DNA of 64,000 nucleotides from a virus: positions 32,626 through 96,625 of IMG/VR virus record IMGVR_UViG_3300037156_000269, one strand, 5' to 3'. This document shows positions 47,110-55,717 of the stretch, piece by piece (position 1 is the stretch's first letter; each line of letters begins with the position of its first letter). Both the position numbers and the translations under genes were made by a program. Below the pieces are notes generated by a model. That model was not told the DNA's origin. It did not search any database and was given only the letters and a program-made list of their open reading frames with translations.

Positions 47110-49044
47110 ATGGCATATCGTCAACCCAGTGTAACCGTGTACCAGAATTTTACTGGAGTGACACCGGCACTCGCTCTGTTCAGCTTATCCAATATCAATA
47201 TTGGCCCTGCTTTTCAGGTTGTGAACTCTGCCTCGGCTGGAAGCTATGTGGGTTCGGCTGGAGTTTATAGCTACCCCGGACAAATCGCGGGCTCTTACGT
47301 TGACACTCGCCCGCTTGATCCTACTGACCTCATCAGTTTCCCTGTGTCCATCAATCTCCAGAACACAGTCGTTTCTTATCTGACTGGAACTGTTGGCGCG
47401 ATTCTGATTGCGAACTTAAATCAGTTTACTGACGCGACATCCAATGAATTCGCAAACGTAGCTGTGGGTGATGTTATCGTCGTGACAGGTTCTGTTCACG
47501 GGAACAGCGGATCTTACACAGTTCGTCAGGTTATCAGCCCGAACGTTCTTCAGACCAACGAGACATTTGTGGCGGCGGAGACGGGTCTTGCGTACACTAT
47601 TCGAAGAAATCTGCAGTCGACTGTCGGTCTTATCAACATTCCGACATCTACTGCCGGTGTGGTTGTTAGCTCCACTGAAGTAGATCTTCCTGTCGGTCTG
47701 ACAGCAACTGCTCCAGTCATCGGCGCTCAGCCAATCGTTTCGGCGACGGTCCTTCTGTCTTACCGTGCACAGCGGATCGAGCTTTCTGCTGAGGCGGCAA
47801 ACTTCACAACTACACTTGGTCTTCAGGCATCGTTTGGTGTGGATCAGATTGTCCCTGAAAACCCGCTCGCTTTTGCGGCTTTCTTGGCTCTGCAGAACGG
47901 GACTCCGTCGACAGATGTTCTGGCGCTCGACTCTCAATATCTCTCAAACGAGTTGCTCTCTTATGCAGACGCATTCGCGGTTCTTGAGAATGAAGATGAG
48001 TACGCACTCAACGTCCTTACACAGAGCACAGCGGTGCATAGTGCCTTGAATGCGCACGTTCTCGCAATGAGTGATCCTTCTATGAAGCTCGAGCGTGTCG
48101 GTATCACAAACCGTCAGCTCATCACAACAGCGGTTGTGGTTCCTATTGGTCTTAGTGATGGTGTTTTCAGCGGTTCGGGTCAAACCACTTTCACAAGTGC
48201 TTCGAGCACTTTCCTGACGAGCGGCGTTGTTCCTGGCATGTTTATCAACGTATCAGCTCCATCAGGCGCTGTTGGCCGATACTTGATCGCGGCAATTGGC
48301 AGCCAGACTCAAGTGACGCTTGCAGCCGGTCCTGCGACCGTCTACAGCGGCGCTACTTTCTTGGTTGACGAGAACTTAAGCTTAGACGACCAGGCCAACT
48401 ACCTCTCGGCTTATGCGTCGAGCTTGGGCTCGCGTCGCCTTGTTGTGACTTGGCCCGATGTTGTGAATATCCCGGTCGGATCGACAATCCGCCCACTTCC
48501 AGGGTATTTCCTGGGTGCAGGTCTCGGAGCGCTCACTACAGCGCTTCCGACTCAGCAAGGTTTCACGAACCAGAACTTGGCTGTTTATTCAGGTGTCGTC
48601 CACTCGACCAAGTATTTCACGAACACACAGCTCAACACGATCGCAAACGGCGGCGTGATGATCTTCGCTCAGAATATTCTGAACGTTACGGCTGTCTATA
48701 TCCGTCATCAGCTGACAACGGATCGCTCGGCCATCAAGTTCCAGGAATACTCGATCACCAAAAACGTGGATTTTATTGCGAAATTTATTCGCACTAACCA
48801 CTCCAAGTTCCCTGGTAAGTACAACATTGTCGACAATGCTTTTGATGACTTAAAAACAAGCGCTGTTGGTATCATCGGTTTCTTGAAAGATTCAACTAAG
48901 AAGCCGAAAATTGGTGGCGTGATCAAGAGCGGTAGCCTTACAAGCGCCATTCAGGATCCAGTAAACATCGACGGTATTATCGAGCAGTGGGCTTTGGACA
49001 TTCCAATCCCGCTCAACAACCTCGATATTACGATTAACGTTTAA
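47110..49044 (+). CDS. Contractile tail sheath protein
   Basis: 644 residues, with AAAAGGAGTTCGTA upstream. A large beta-rich N-terminal and variable part is followed by a C-terminal region with the sheath pattern: a helix around NTIANGGVMIFAQN, the strand AVYIRHQLTTDRSAIKFQEY, the helix KNVDFIAKFIRTNHSKF and the terminal extended strand (IIEQWALDIPIPLNNLDITINV) used for subunit interlacing. The following tube gene supports it. This establishes a myovirus-type tail. Confidence 0.88.
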   Translation: MAYRQPSVTVYQNFTGVTPALALFSLSNINIGPAFQVVNSASAGSYVGSAGVYSYPGQIAGSYVDTRPLDPTDLISFPVSINLQNTVVSYLTGTVGAILIANLNQFTDATSNEFANVAVGDVIVVTGSVHGNSGSYTVRQVISPNVLQTNETFVAAETGLAYTIRRNLQSTVGLINIPTSTAGVVVSSTEVDLPVGLTATAPVIGAQPIVSATVLLSYRAQRIELSAEAANFTTTLGLQASFGVDQIVPENPLAFAAFLALQNGTPSTDVLALDSQYLSNELLSYADAFAVLENEDEYALNVLTQSTAVHSALNAHVLAMSDPSMKLERVGITNRQLITTAVVVPIGLSDGVFSGSGQTTFTSASSTFLTSGVVPGMFINVSAPSGAVGRYLIAAIGSQTQVTLAAGPATVYSGATFLVDENLSLDDQANYLSAYASSLGSRRLVVTWPDVVNIPVGSTIRPLPGYFLGAGLGALTTALPTQQGFTNQNLAVYSGVVHSTKYFTNTQLNTIANGGVMIFAQNILNVTAVYIRHQLTTDRSAIKFQEYSITKNVDFIAKFIRTNHSKFPGKYNIVDNAFDDLKTSAVGIIGFLKDSTKKPKIGGVIKSGSLTSAIQDPVNIDGIIEQWALDIPIPLNNLDITINV

Positions 49045-49062
49045 AAGTAAGGACGAAAAAAC

Positions 49063-49785
49063 ATGGCGGCAATTACTGATTTTTCAAACTGGGATTTTAG
49101 CAACTACCACGTGCAACAAGAGTTGCAAGGTGGGCAGTTTGTGTCGGCAGAAACCAGCCTTATCGCTTCGGGTGCTCCGACCTTGAGCGGTACAGGTCCT
49201 TACTCAGACGTTCCAGTAGGTCAGGTAGGGACAGTGTTCCCGATCGGTCTTATCGAGAACGCGGGCATCAGCCAAAGTAAGCAGCTTCAGAAGATTTTTG
49301 AAATCGGCTCAAGCCGCTCTTACTTCATCCCCGGCCGCGTAATCGGCTCTGTGAGCATGGGGCGTATTTTTTACTACGGCCCCTCGATCCTCAGAGTTCT
49401 GTACGCGTACTACTACAACAACACGAACGGTATCAACATCGGTACGGTGGATGCGTCGACCAACATCACACTTGCTGATGGAAGTCTCGCGCAGTCGCCA
49501 CTTGCACGGTTGCTCGATACCGGTTCGCAACAGTATCACCAACTTCGTCAGTCGCCCGGTGATGACTACTTCTTCGTGAACTTGGCGTCGGATTTGTTCC
49601 ACCAGGCGTTTGGTTTAGCGTTCTACTTTAAAGACGCAAACTACAACTCTGTAGGTGCGTTCTACCTGGAGAACACTTATATCCAGGGGCATCAATTCAG
49701 CGTAAGCTCGGGCTCGGTGTTAATCATGGAAGGCGTTTCCGCGCAGTACGATCGTATCGTGCCGATCAAGTTGTTGAACGCATAA
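49063..49785 (+). CDS. Tail tube-like protein
   Basis: 240 residues directly after the sheath. A beta-rich body (LIENAGISQSKQLQKIFEIGSSRSYFIPGRVIGSVSMGRI), an inner variable part with SLAQSPLARLLD, and a C-terminal strand pair (YIQGHQFSVSSGSVLIMEGVSAQYDRIVPI) fit the gp19-like tube family. It forms the inner channel of the contractile tail. Confidence 0.78.
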   Translation: MAAITDFSNWDFSNYHVQQELQGGQFVSAETSLIASGAPTLSGTGPYSDVPVGQVGTVFPIGLIENAGISQSKQLQKIFEIGSSRSYFIPGRVIGSVSMGRIFYYGPSILRVLYAYYYNNTNGINIGTVDASTNITLADGSLAQSPLARLLDTGSQQYHQLRQSPGDDYFFVNLASDLFHQAFGLAFYFKDANYNSVGAFYLENTYIQGHQFSVSSGSVLIMEGVSAQYDRIVPIKLLNA

Positions 49786-49794
49786 GGCGGCCAG

Positions 49795-50679
49795 ATGTTC
49801 TTAGGCGGCTTCAAGAAGCAATCCGGGTCCCTTGATAAGGGGGACCGGAAAGATGTGCGCAATTCTGCGATAGCCGGTACGGCCGGCGGAGCTGCTCTTT
49901 ATGCCGGCCACGATTACATGCTGGACCGCAGAGAGAAAAAACTACCAAACCGAAGAACTTTTTCTGAGTTCAAAAAACACCTCAATCCAGGCGATATTTT
50001 AATTTCTGGAGGAACGCCGGCAAAGTCAGATGCTCTTTGGCTCAGCTCAAAGATCCCGCAAAAGCTGTGGGAGATGACTCCGGAAATTATTAAGGATAGG
50101 AAAATCACAACGATCAGCAGCATGCTGAGCGGAGCTGGTGCCGGGTCGAAATATCACGCCGGCATTTATTTAGGTAAAAACCGTGTCGGGCACATGTCCG
50201 GCGGGGCCTATAACGAAAGTCTGAAAGCTGCATTCAAGAACCAGAACGTAGCAGCTTATCGGTTTGGTGACTCCACTAAAAAAGAGCGCGAGTCGGCTGT
50301 TAAATATGTTCGCAAGGTCATTAAAGACAAAACTCCGTACAGTCTAGCAAAGGCTGCGCCGCAAGTACTTACGAACTTGGTAAGTCCTATTGGGCGCAAA
50401 GCGAACCGCAAAGCGAAAGGCAGTCAGGTTTGCAACACGCTTCCCTCGCGTGCGTACAATAAGCGACGTTTCACGTGGCAGGGGGAGCACACTTATTCAG
50501 GGGATTTAAGGAAAGCGAAAAACTTAGCTCCCGTTGCGCGTAAGGATGCGTTTAAGCTACCTATTGCTTACACGGCAAGAGGCCGCCTAGGACAGGCGGC
50601 TAAGGGCATTAAGTTCGGACTTGGGGCAGCCGCAGCGACCTACGGCTACAAGAAGTACAAAGAGCACCAAGGCAAGTAG
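49795..50679 (+). CDS. Permuted NlpC/P60-like (YiiX-type) enzyme with targeting-like N-terminus
   Basis: 294 residues starting MFLGGFKKQSGSL, the shared N-terminal motif. The domain from ~60 to ~240 has LNPGDILISGG, KYHAGIYLGKNRVGHM (candidate His121) and KGSQVCNTLPS (candidate Cys213). His before Cys is the circularly permuted papain order of YiiX/YaeF-type and LRAT-like members of the NlpC/P60 clan. Such enzymes cut peptide or amide bonds, often in cell wall, or act as acyltransferases. The N-terminal motif suggests it is carried in the virion and acts at or after DNA entry. Basic Gly/Ala-rich C-terminus. Confidence 0.72.
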   Translation: MFLGGFKKQSGSLDKGDRKDVRNSAIAGTAGGAALYAGHDYMLDRREKKLPNRRTFSEFKKHLNPGDILISGGTPAKSDALWLSSKIPQKLWEMTPEIIKDRKITTISSMLSGAGAGSKYHAGIYLGKNRVGHMSGGAYNESLKAAFKNQNVAAYRFGDSTKKERESAVKYVRKVIKDKTPYSLAKAAPQVLTNLVSPIGRKANRKAKGSQVCNTLPSRAYNKRRFTWQGEHTYSGDLRKAKNLAPVARKDAFKLPIAYTARGRLGQAAKGIKFGLGAAAATYGYKKYKEHQGK

Positions 50680-50683
50680 TGAT

Positions 50684-51157
50684 CTACTGAACCAGAAAAG
50701 CCATCTCGATAAACCACAGTGCGTACATCAGGTTTAAGAAGCCTTCGCTCCACCAGAAAAGTTTATTACTTTCTGATCGGAGCTGGGCGGCTTTAACGAC
50801 AGCGGGGTTTTTGCTTTGGTAATCGAGAGACATTTGAGCAAGGTCCTCAGCGGAAGCTACTTGGAAACGGCCGAAGAATTCCTTCGAGACTCGAGCGCGA
50901 TCGAGCGCGAAGTGCGAGAGGAAGTCGATAGCCATAACTCCCAGGAGTAGCGGGATAGCCACTTCTTTACCCATTTTTATCCAATAGCCGAGAACGAGCA
51001 CTAGTGTGAGGACGCTGTGCACGGAGGCGCGGGCGCACATTGGCAGGATCCAGTTTGTCTGTGCAAGACCTTTTACGGTGTAACGACATTGTAGGGGGTC
51101 GTTAGCTAAAAAATGTTTCAGTGCAAAAAGGGCAACTAAAATGAATGCGACTGGCAT
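50684..51157 (-). CDS. DUF3307-like integral membrane protein
   Basis: 157 residues from ATG 51157. At least four hydrophobic helices. The opening ALKHFLANDPLQ and later HSVLTLVLVLG with HFALDRARVS match the DUF3307 pattern (HFLADF...Q ... H ... HF-x-x-D-x-x-K). The conserved His/Asp suggest metal or substrate binding in the membrane. Function of the family is not known; it is frequent in phages and near DNA-related genes. Confidence 0.65.
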   Translation of the reverse strand: MPVAFILVALFALKHFLANDPLQCRYTVKGLAQTNWILPMCARASVHSVLTLVLVLGYWIKMGKEVAIPLLLGVMAIDFLSHFALDRARVSKEFFGRFQVASAEDLAQMSLDYQSKNPAVVKAAQLRSESNKLFWWSEGFLNLMYALWFIEMAFLVQ

Positions 51158-51172
51158 GAGTAACCTCCATGT

Positions 51173-51895
51173 TTATTTAACTGCTTCGTTTCCTAAAACT
51201 CTTTTGGAATTTTCCCTGATAAAGCGATTTTTAGCCATGATTTTATCGCGCCGATCTGAATCAAAAATCCATGATGATTGTGGCATAAAAAGCATGGGTA
51301 GCGGGTCGGCACCATCCGTTGGTTTATCGTAGCCGTAAATCCAGATCTTGTCCTGAAGGTATACGGGCAGCTCAAGGAGCTCCTGGCGATCTTCGTGGAG
51401 TAGGATCTCACAGTCGAAATTTTGGTGCAACCAGTCCTCATTTACTTCGGCAGAGCCTGAGCAGAACACTTTGGCCTCTTCGAGACGAAAGCCATAGGAG
51501 CCGGAGAAGTTGTCGAGGAAAGTCAGCGTCTCGGTGAGGTGCTCTTCTTTGAATCCAACTTTGGAGACGGACTTAATCTGAAACCCGTCGGCAGAGTCGA
51601 TTCTGGAAACGATCTTTGGGATAAGCTTGGCCGGGGCGACGAGATACGGCTTTGTGGTGCTCTTTAAAGCAAGCTCTCCAAACTCGTCTAAGCCTCCGAT
51701 CTGGGCAATGGATGAGCCCAAGGCGATAATCATGCCTACCTTATCTAGCGGCACGCCGATGAGCTCTAGGCGCGCGCCGGCCGATGGCGGGCAGTTGACC
51801 AGCACAAAGCTCGTGTGCGTCTGGATGAGCCAGCAGGGGGGTATGAGCGGCCACCTGGAATGCGCACGGCCAGTACCGAGTGCGCGGAGTTTCAT
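51173..51895 (-). CDS. Degenerate metallo-beta-lactamase-fold protein
   Basis: 240 residues starting MKLRALGTGRAHSRWPLIPP. The beginning, SFVLVNCPPSAGARLELIG and GMIIALGSSIAQIGGLDEFGE follow the MBL order (a strand, LVDCP, then T-H-x-H-x-D-H-x-GGL-x-EF). The metal-binding HxHxDH is replaced by LGSSIAQ, so the metal site is lost. A binding or regulatory role is more likely than hydrolysis. ATG 51895 overlaps the upstream stop (ATGA). Confidence 0.7.
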   Translation of the reverse strand: MKLRALGTGRAHSRWPLIPPCWLIQTHTSFVLVNCPPSAGARLELIGVPLDKVGMIIALGSSIAQIGGLDEFGELALKSTTKPYLVAPAKLIPKIVSRIDSADGFQIKSVSKVGFKEEHLTETLTFLDNFSGSYGFRLEEAKVFCSGSAEVNEDWLHQNFDCEILLHEDRQELLELPVYLQDKIWIYGYDKPTDGADPLPMLFMPQSSWIFDSDRRDKIMAKNRFIRENSKRVLGNEAVK

Positions 51896-52404
51896 GACAT
51901 CATGCAGATCTTGCCGACCTGCTCCAGAATAGTGGGAATGATTTCTTCAATGGGTTTTGCGTCAAAGTTCCATGCCTCGACGGCATCGCGGATGATGTAG
52001 CTTGTGGCCTTGATTTCGTAATCGGGACGGGGAAGGAAGATCTCCACTCTCAGTGTTGTGGGCACGATTTTATTCAGGAGTTGGACTGTGGTCTTTATTG
52101 CCAGATTGAGAAGCTCTACGGCTTTAAGGTTCTTATTTGGATGGATGGGTATGACGTGAAGAACGTAGTCGGCTTTGATAGTGCCGTACTCGATTTCGAC
52201 GAGCGACGTTCTCAGCTTCTTGGTGTTTATTTCGGACACGTTCGTGAGCTGTTTATCGAATTCTGATAGCGGAGTGCGGTCTTGAATAATGCCGCTGTCT
52301 TCTAGCAGCGACAGAAAAGTATTAGCGTGCTCTTCTGGCGTTAGCTCAGTTCCTGGCACTGCCTCTGGATCTTCTTCGAAGAAAAATGTGTCATCCTTGC
52401 TCAC
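51892..52404 (-). CDS. Hypothetical acidic protein
   Basis: 170 residues from GTG 52404, with AGAGGAACCC upstream; the frame remains open 17 codons further. The acidic beginning (SKDDTFFFEEDPEAVPGTELTPEE) is probably flexible, followed by an alpha/beta domain (KADYVLHVIPIHPNKNLKAVELL; PTTLRVEIFLPRPDYEIKATS). It overlaps both neighbours, in a coupled set with the nuclease and the MBL-like protein. No family is recognised. Confidence 0.6.
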   Translation of the reverse strand: MSKDDTFFFEEDPEAVPGTELTPEEHANTFLSLLEDSGIIQDRTPLSEFDKQLTNVSEINTKKLRTSLVEIEYGTIKADYVLHVIPIHPNKNLKAVELLNLAIKTTVQLLNKIVPTTLRVEIFLPRPDYEIKATSYIIRDAVEAWNFDAKPIEEIIPTILEQVGKICMMS

Positions 52405-52822
52405 GGGTTCCTCTTGCGTCGGTGAAGAACTGATTAAGATCCCAGTTTTTACCACTTCGATTGATTCTAGGCGCTTCTAGCACTTCCCTCAAAGTATAAT
52501 TTTCTTTGAGGTCTAGCATGTAAACAGCCACATCCTGAAGTCCGATGATGACACAGCTATGTTGGCCGTTTTCTCTCACTTTTTTTAAGAACTCGAGCTG
52601 AACTGTGCTCACTTCATGCGTGAGACATTTCGAGTCTGGACGCTTGGGAAGTTTCCGAATGAACTTGAGCTCCATGGCATAAAAATAAGTATTGTAGACT
52701 GCGCTAACGTCTGGAAGTCCGCCGCGGAACATGTCGGTATTTGTCCAGACAAGTGCTCCGGGGTAAGCGCTGATGAGATCTTTTTTAAATCCTGCTTTAA
52801 AGCCCGCCTCATCAACCGCCAT
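52391..52822 (-). CDS. PD-(D/E)xK nuclease, VRR-NUC/resolvase-like
   Basis: 143 residues from ATG 52822. FKKDLISAYPGALVWTNTD, then the core GGLPDVSAVYNTYFYAMELKFI (Asp in LPDV, Glu-Leu-Lys) and TVQLEFLKKVRENG with the usual Q-x-x-x-L helix are the marks of small VRR-NUC or Holliday-junction-type nucleases. It probably processes branched DNA in recombination or packaging. The start overlaps the end of the OB-fold gene. Confidence 0.78.
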   Translation of the reverse strand: MAVDEAGFKAGFKKDLISAYPGALVWTNTDMFRGGLPDVSAVYNTYFYAMELKFIRKLPKRPDSKCLTHEVSTVQLEFLKKVRENGQHSCVIIGLQDVAVYMLDLKENYTLREVLEAPRINRSGKNWDLNQFFTDARGTREQG

Positions 52823-53147
52823 TTACTACATCCGTCAAAATGGTGAAGGCGCGCACACGAACACGGTCGACACCGTTAAGGTTGTCGGCTCTGAGATAAC
52901 CCTTTACCTGATATCTGACTCCTACAATGAGTTCTCTGTAGTAGGTTTCAGCCTGACGGCCCAGGGCTTCGATCGTGAAGTAGTTTTCATGGCGACCGGG
53001 AGCTCCGGAACCGGTGGTAAAATGCTCAGTAACTAAAAAAGTAAATGAAAGTAATTTCTGACCGTTGCGAAGAGTTATCATCTTGGGTTCGTCTATAATG
53101 ACGCCCGAGCCCTTCCAGTCGTTTGAGTCGCGCTGCACAAGTTGCAT
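52812..53147 (-). CDS. OB-fold, SSB/PriB-like protein
   Basis: 111 residues from ATG 53147. A single OB-like domain: GSGVIIDEPKMITLRNGQKLLSF, then FLVTEHFTTG, NYFTIEALGRQAETYY and GVRYQVKGYLRADNL. It is shorter than the SSB at 12.6 kb and has no acidic tip. It probably binds single-stranded DNA or pairs with the nuclease whose gene overlaps it by 11 nt. Confidence 0.65.
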   Translation of the reverse strand: MQLVQRDSNDWKGSGVIIDEPKMITLRNGQKLLSFTFLVTEHFTTGSGAPGRHENYFTIEALGRQAETYYRELIVGVRYQVKGYLRADNLNGVDRVRVRAFTILTDVVNGG

Positions 53148-53157
53148 AAAAATGAGT

Positions 53158-53193
53158 CTCCCCTATCTGACCAGAACTGGCTAGATAGGGGAG
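53158..53193. terminator. Strong hairpin without U-tract
   Basis: CTCCCCTATCT (53158-53168) pairs with AGATAGGGGAG (53183-53193), with an inner CCAG/CTGG pair. It lies between the 53200 gene and the OB-fold gene, where it may separate two transcripts or shield an mRNA end. Confidence 0.6.
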
Positions 53194-53199
53194 ATGGTA

Positions 53200-54465
53200 T
53201 CAGCGATTTTGCGGTGCGGTCAATTGCTTGGTTCGCTGTTGAGTGAGTGCGTGGATCCGGGCGCCGGCCCCCATGTGATGAGGGCAGGTGACGGCTGGGC
53301 AGAGCGTGCGGCCGCATTTGGCCTGATTATCCATTTGATTAACGGTCATGAAAATACAGCGCTGACAGGCGAACCCTGTGCGGGGCGGGTGGACCTGCCG
53401 GTACGTCTGGCAGTTCCTTCCGATATGATCCGAATAGGTATCCGTGTCCGTCGGGTCCAGCATGCCTCCGCAAGAGCACACGGGGTGCAGCAAAGCGGTT
53501 ATATTTATATCCTTCGTGCAGTGGACGAGGGCACCGCAGCAGGAGCATGTATCAGGTGCTCTGTTTGGAATGCACTCCAGATGCTCTAGGGTGTAGACAT
53601 CAACGCCATCGACAACAACTCTGCCACCACCCCTATCCAACGGAGACACGGTTCCGTTGTCGTTCAGGCACAGGAGTCTGTCGTAGATGAGGTGATATTC
53701 AGTTATGAACGGGAGCGCCGCAGGTCCCTTAAGCCATGTGATCACGCCAAGAGCTGCGGCCATCCAGAAGGTGCGATCGTCGTGTGCTGCATGAGAAGCG
53801 TCGTAGCAGTCTTGTTGTTTTTCACTATAGATCACACCCTCGATATGGTTTTCAAGAGCCTGCTCGACGGTCTCCTCAAACCAGCGAATGTCTCCCCAAA
53901 CAATGCTGGAGATTCTGGCAAAAAGAGATTCAAGAGCTTCTTCTCGGCTGCTGAATTGTGGGGGAATGTAGCTGCCATTTAGGAATTCCAGCACCTCTCG
54001 GCTGTTTAGTATTTTGCGCACCTCATGAAAGGGTCTGAAGTCCCAGGTGGGGTCGAGTTCATAAATTTCGATCTTCCCAGGGTTCAGTACGTCTCCTGTC
54101 TTTTTGTGGCGATAGGTGTGCGTAAACTCGTCATGTGTGATTCTGACCAACGTATCTACCAGGAAGAAATAGGGCTCCGCGTAGTCTACGCTGCGAAGAA
54201 TGGACGAGCAGACGTCCTCGATAGAGGAATACTTCGACGGTATAATGCCAAGACCGGTGGTGAGCTTTTCTACGAACGAGAGCATTTCTGCTGGAAGCCT
54301 GCGAACGTTGTCGAACTGATAACATCCCCATTGCTCAACTGTCATTTCGATGAGCGGAGAGTGTTCCTTGTGAAACTTTTCATGCGGGTGGTCGATAAAC
54401 GTGTCATCAACCTTCCACAGGTTTTGGTTGTTTAAAAGATTGTGCCTTGCATTCTGTTGGTTCAT
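53200..54465 (-). CDS. Large Cys-rich hypothetical protein
   Basis: 421 residues from ATG 54465. The first ~300 residues form an alpha/beta domain without recognisable motifs. The last ~120 hold at least twelve cysteines in CxxC-type pairs (TCSCCG, VCSCGG, ACQRC, KCGRTLC, TCPHH), so several zinc sites. Driven by the promoter 54488-54517. Possibly a nucleic-acid-binding or ubiquitin-like zinc protein; no family is recognised. Confidence 0.68.
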   Translation of the reverse strand: MNQQNARHNLLNNQNLWKVDDTFIDHPHEKFHKEHSPLIEMTVEQWGCYQFDNVRRLPAEMLSFVEKLTTGLGIIPSKYSSIEDVCSSILRSVDYAEPYFFLVDTLVRITHDEFTHTYRHKKTGDVLNPGKIEIYELDPTWDFRPFHEVRKILNSREVLEFLNGSYIPPQFSSREEALESLFARISSIVWGDIRWFEETVEQALENHIEGVIYSEKQQDCYDASHAAHDDRTFWMAAALGVITWLKGPAALPFITEYHLIYDRLLCLNDNGTVSPLDRGGGRVVVDGVDVYTLEHLECIPNRAPDTCSCCGALVHCTKDINITALLHPVCSCGGMLDPTDTDTYSDHIGRNCQTYRQVHPPRTGFACQRCIFMTVNQMDNQAKCGRTLCPAVTCPHHMGAGARIHALTQQRTKQLTAPQNR

Positions 54466-54487
54466 AAATACTCCCTTGTTCAGAGTA

Positions 54488-54517
54488 CTTATGACATAAA
54501 TTAGGGCTTTTGTTCCT
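54488..54517 (-). promoter_or_regulatory. Minus-strand promoter, AGGAAC-N15-TGTCATAAG
   Basis: AGGAAC (54517-54512), 15 nt, TGTCATAAGTA. 23 bp upstream of the 54465 start. Confidence 0.6.
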
Positions 54518-54995
54518 GCGCGGCTTTCTGTTTTGCGTCTGGCGCCACGGCGGGTTTTTTACCTTTTGGGCCTTCTTGCACTAGAGCAAGTCCAACGGGA
54601 TCTGCTGGGATGGGACCGGCCATTTTAGAGGGATCACGCTCGATGGGGGTTAGCTCCGGAACACCTACGATTGCGATGTCGGGAATGCCCCACTCGTCTT
54701 TGGCGAGCTTGTAGTGAAGCTTAAATGTGTGCGGGACGGGTTTGTGAAAGAGGTCGGTGGCGCCGATGGTTTTGCCAACGTTTACAGTTCCCTCAGCCCA
54801 TGCTTCCCACACGCCGTTCACATCAACCATTGATTTTATACCTGCGGGCCCTATGACAACTGTTCGCGCGTCGGCCCAGTAAATAACTTCGTGTGTGTTG
54901 AGGGCTTTGCAGGCTCGGTTGAGGGCTGGTTTAATCGCCAACTCGGGGGACATTGGGATTGCGTTCCCCTTGCGGGTTATTCCTTGGATGAGCAT
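54501..54995 (-). CDS. Hypothetical protein
   Basis: 164 residues from ATG 54995. Beta-rich with TVVIGPAGIKSMVDVNGVWEAW and a Lys/Ala/Pro/Gln-rich flexible tail (KGKKPAVAPDAKQKAAQEQKP). The start overlaps the end of the upstream gene. No family is recognised. Confidence 0.65.
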   Translation of the reverse strand: MLIQGITRKGNAIPMSPELAIKPALNRACKALNTHEVIYWADARTVVIGPAGIKSMVDVNGVWEAWAEGTVNVGKTIGATDLFHKPVPHTFKLHYKLAKDEWGIPDIAIVGVPELTPIERDPSKMAGPIPADPVGLALVQEGPKGKKPAVAPDAKQKAAQEQKP

Positions 54996-55396
54996 TATAA
55001 GCCACCTTTCTTTGCTTGTACTTTTTTGAAAGTTTCTTTGTAACCTTTGGACGTGATGCTGGGAGCCATGCGAGAGATGTGGCCACGCTGCTTCAACTCT
55101 TTAACTCTGTCGCCGCCGGTATTTCCGACGTTGTGTTCGTAATTCTCACGAGTGGCAGATACAACGCGCGGCTTGCCACTACCTGTGTCATATTTGTATC
55201 CTATGGTACCGTTGCGTTCAAACTGGACTTTGAAGGTGAGATTTGTCTTGAAGGGTAGCATCTCGATTTTTCGATAGACCTTGCCTTCGAATTCGTAAGT
55301 ATCTGGAGCGTCCACGTTTGACGGCAGCTCAACGACCAGGTCCTTTTTGTATGAACGATATAAATACTGGATAACTCTATCATTTAACCAACTCAT
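54995..55396 (-). CDS. Hypothetical protein
   Basis: 133 residues from ATG 55396, with AGGAGATTT upstream. It contains YEFEGKVYRKIEMLPFKTNLTFKV followed by a basic region (TSKGYKETFKKVQAKKGG). No family is recognised; it is coupled to the 54501 gene. Confidence 0.65.
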   Translation of the reverse strand: MSWLNDRVIQYLYRSYKKDLVVELPSNVDAPDTYEFEGKVYRKIEMLPFKTNLTFKVQFERNGTIGYKYDTGSGKPRVVSATRENYEHNVGNTGGDRVKELKQRGHISRMAPSITSKGYKETFKKVQAKKGGL

Positions 55397-55471
55397 AAAT
55401 CTCCTATGTCGACAACGTCGATGCTCCCATAACTGGACTGCGTAGGCAAGTCCCGTATGCTAAAATGGGCT

Positions 55472-55717
55472 ATGTCACTTCCTTGGTGGAAAATTCCTCG
55501 AAAAACAAAACACGCATGTGCCAACAAGGACACGTCCGTAACTCTAACGGACGGCAAAATGGCCTATCTAAAGAAAAACGCTTTTGTGAGTCCGGTCAGA
55601 AAGTCCTACCTGCCTTGGGGCCATCCGCTGCTCGAGTATTATGACGAGACTCTCTACATGGTGGCCGACACCCCTGTTGGGTTTTGCAAGATCAAGCTTG
55701 AAGACATCGATTGGTAA
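55472..55717 (+). CDS. Isolated plus-strand small gene
   Basis: 81 residues from ATG 55472 (MSLPWWKIPRKTKHACANKD). TAAAAT (55461-55466) lies 5 nt before the ATG. A small basic protein with a Pro/Trp-rich start and the beta-like segment LEYYDETLYMVADTPVGFCKI. It is the only plus-strand gene in the 50.7-64 kb block and is followed by its own terminator. No family is recognised. Confidence 0.62.
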   Translation: MSLPWWKIPRKTKHACANKDTSVTLTDGKMAYLKKNAFVSPVRKSYLPWGHPLLEYYDETLYMVADTPVGFCKIKLEDIDW

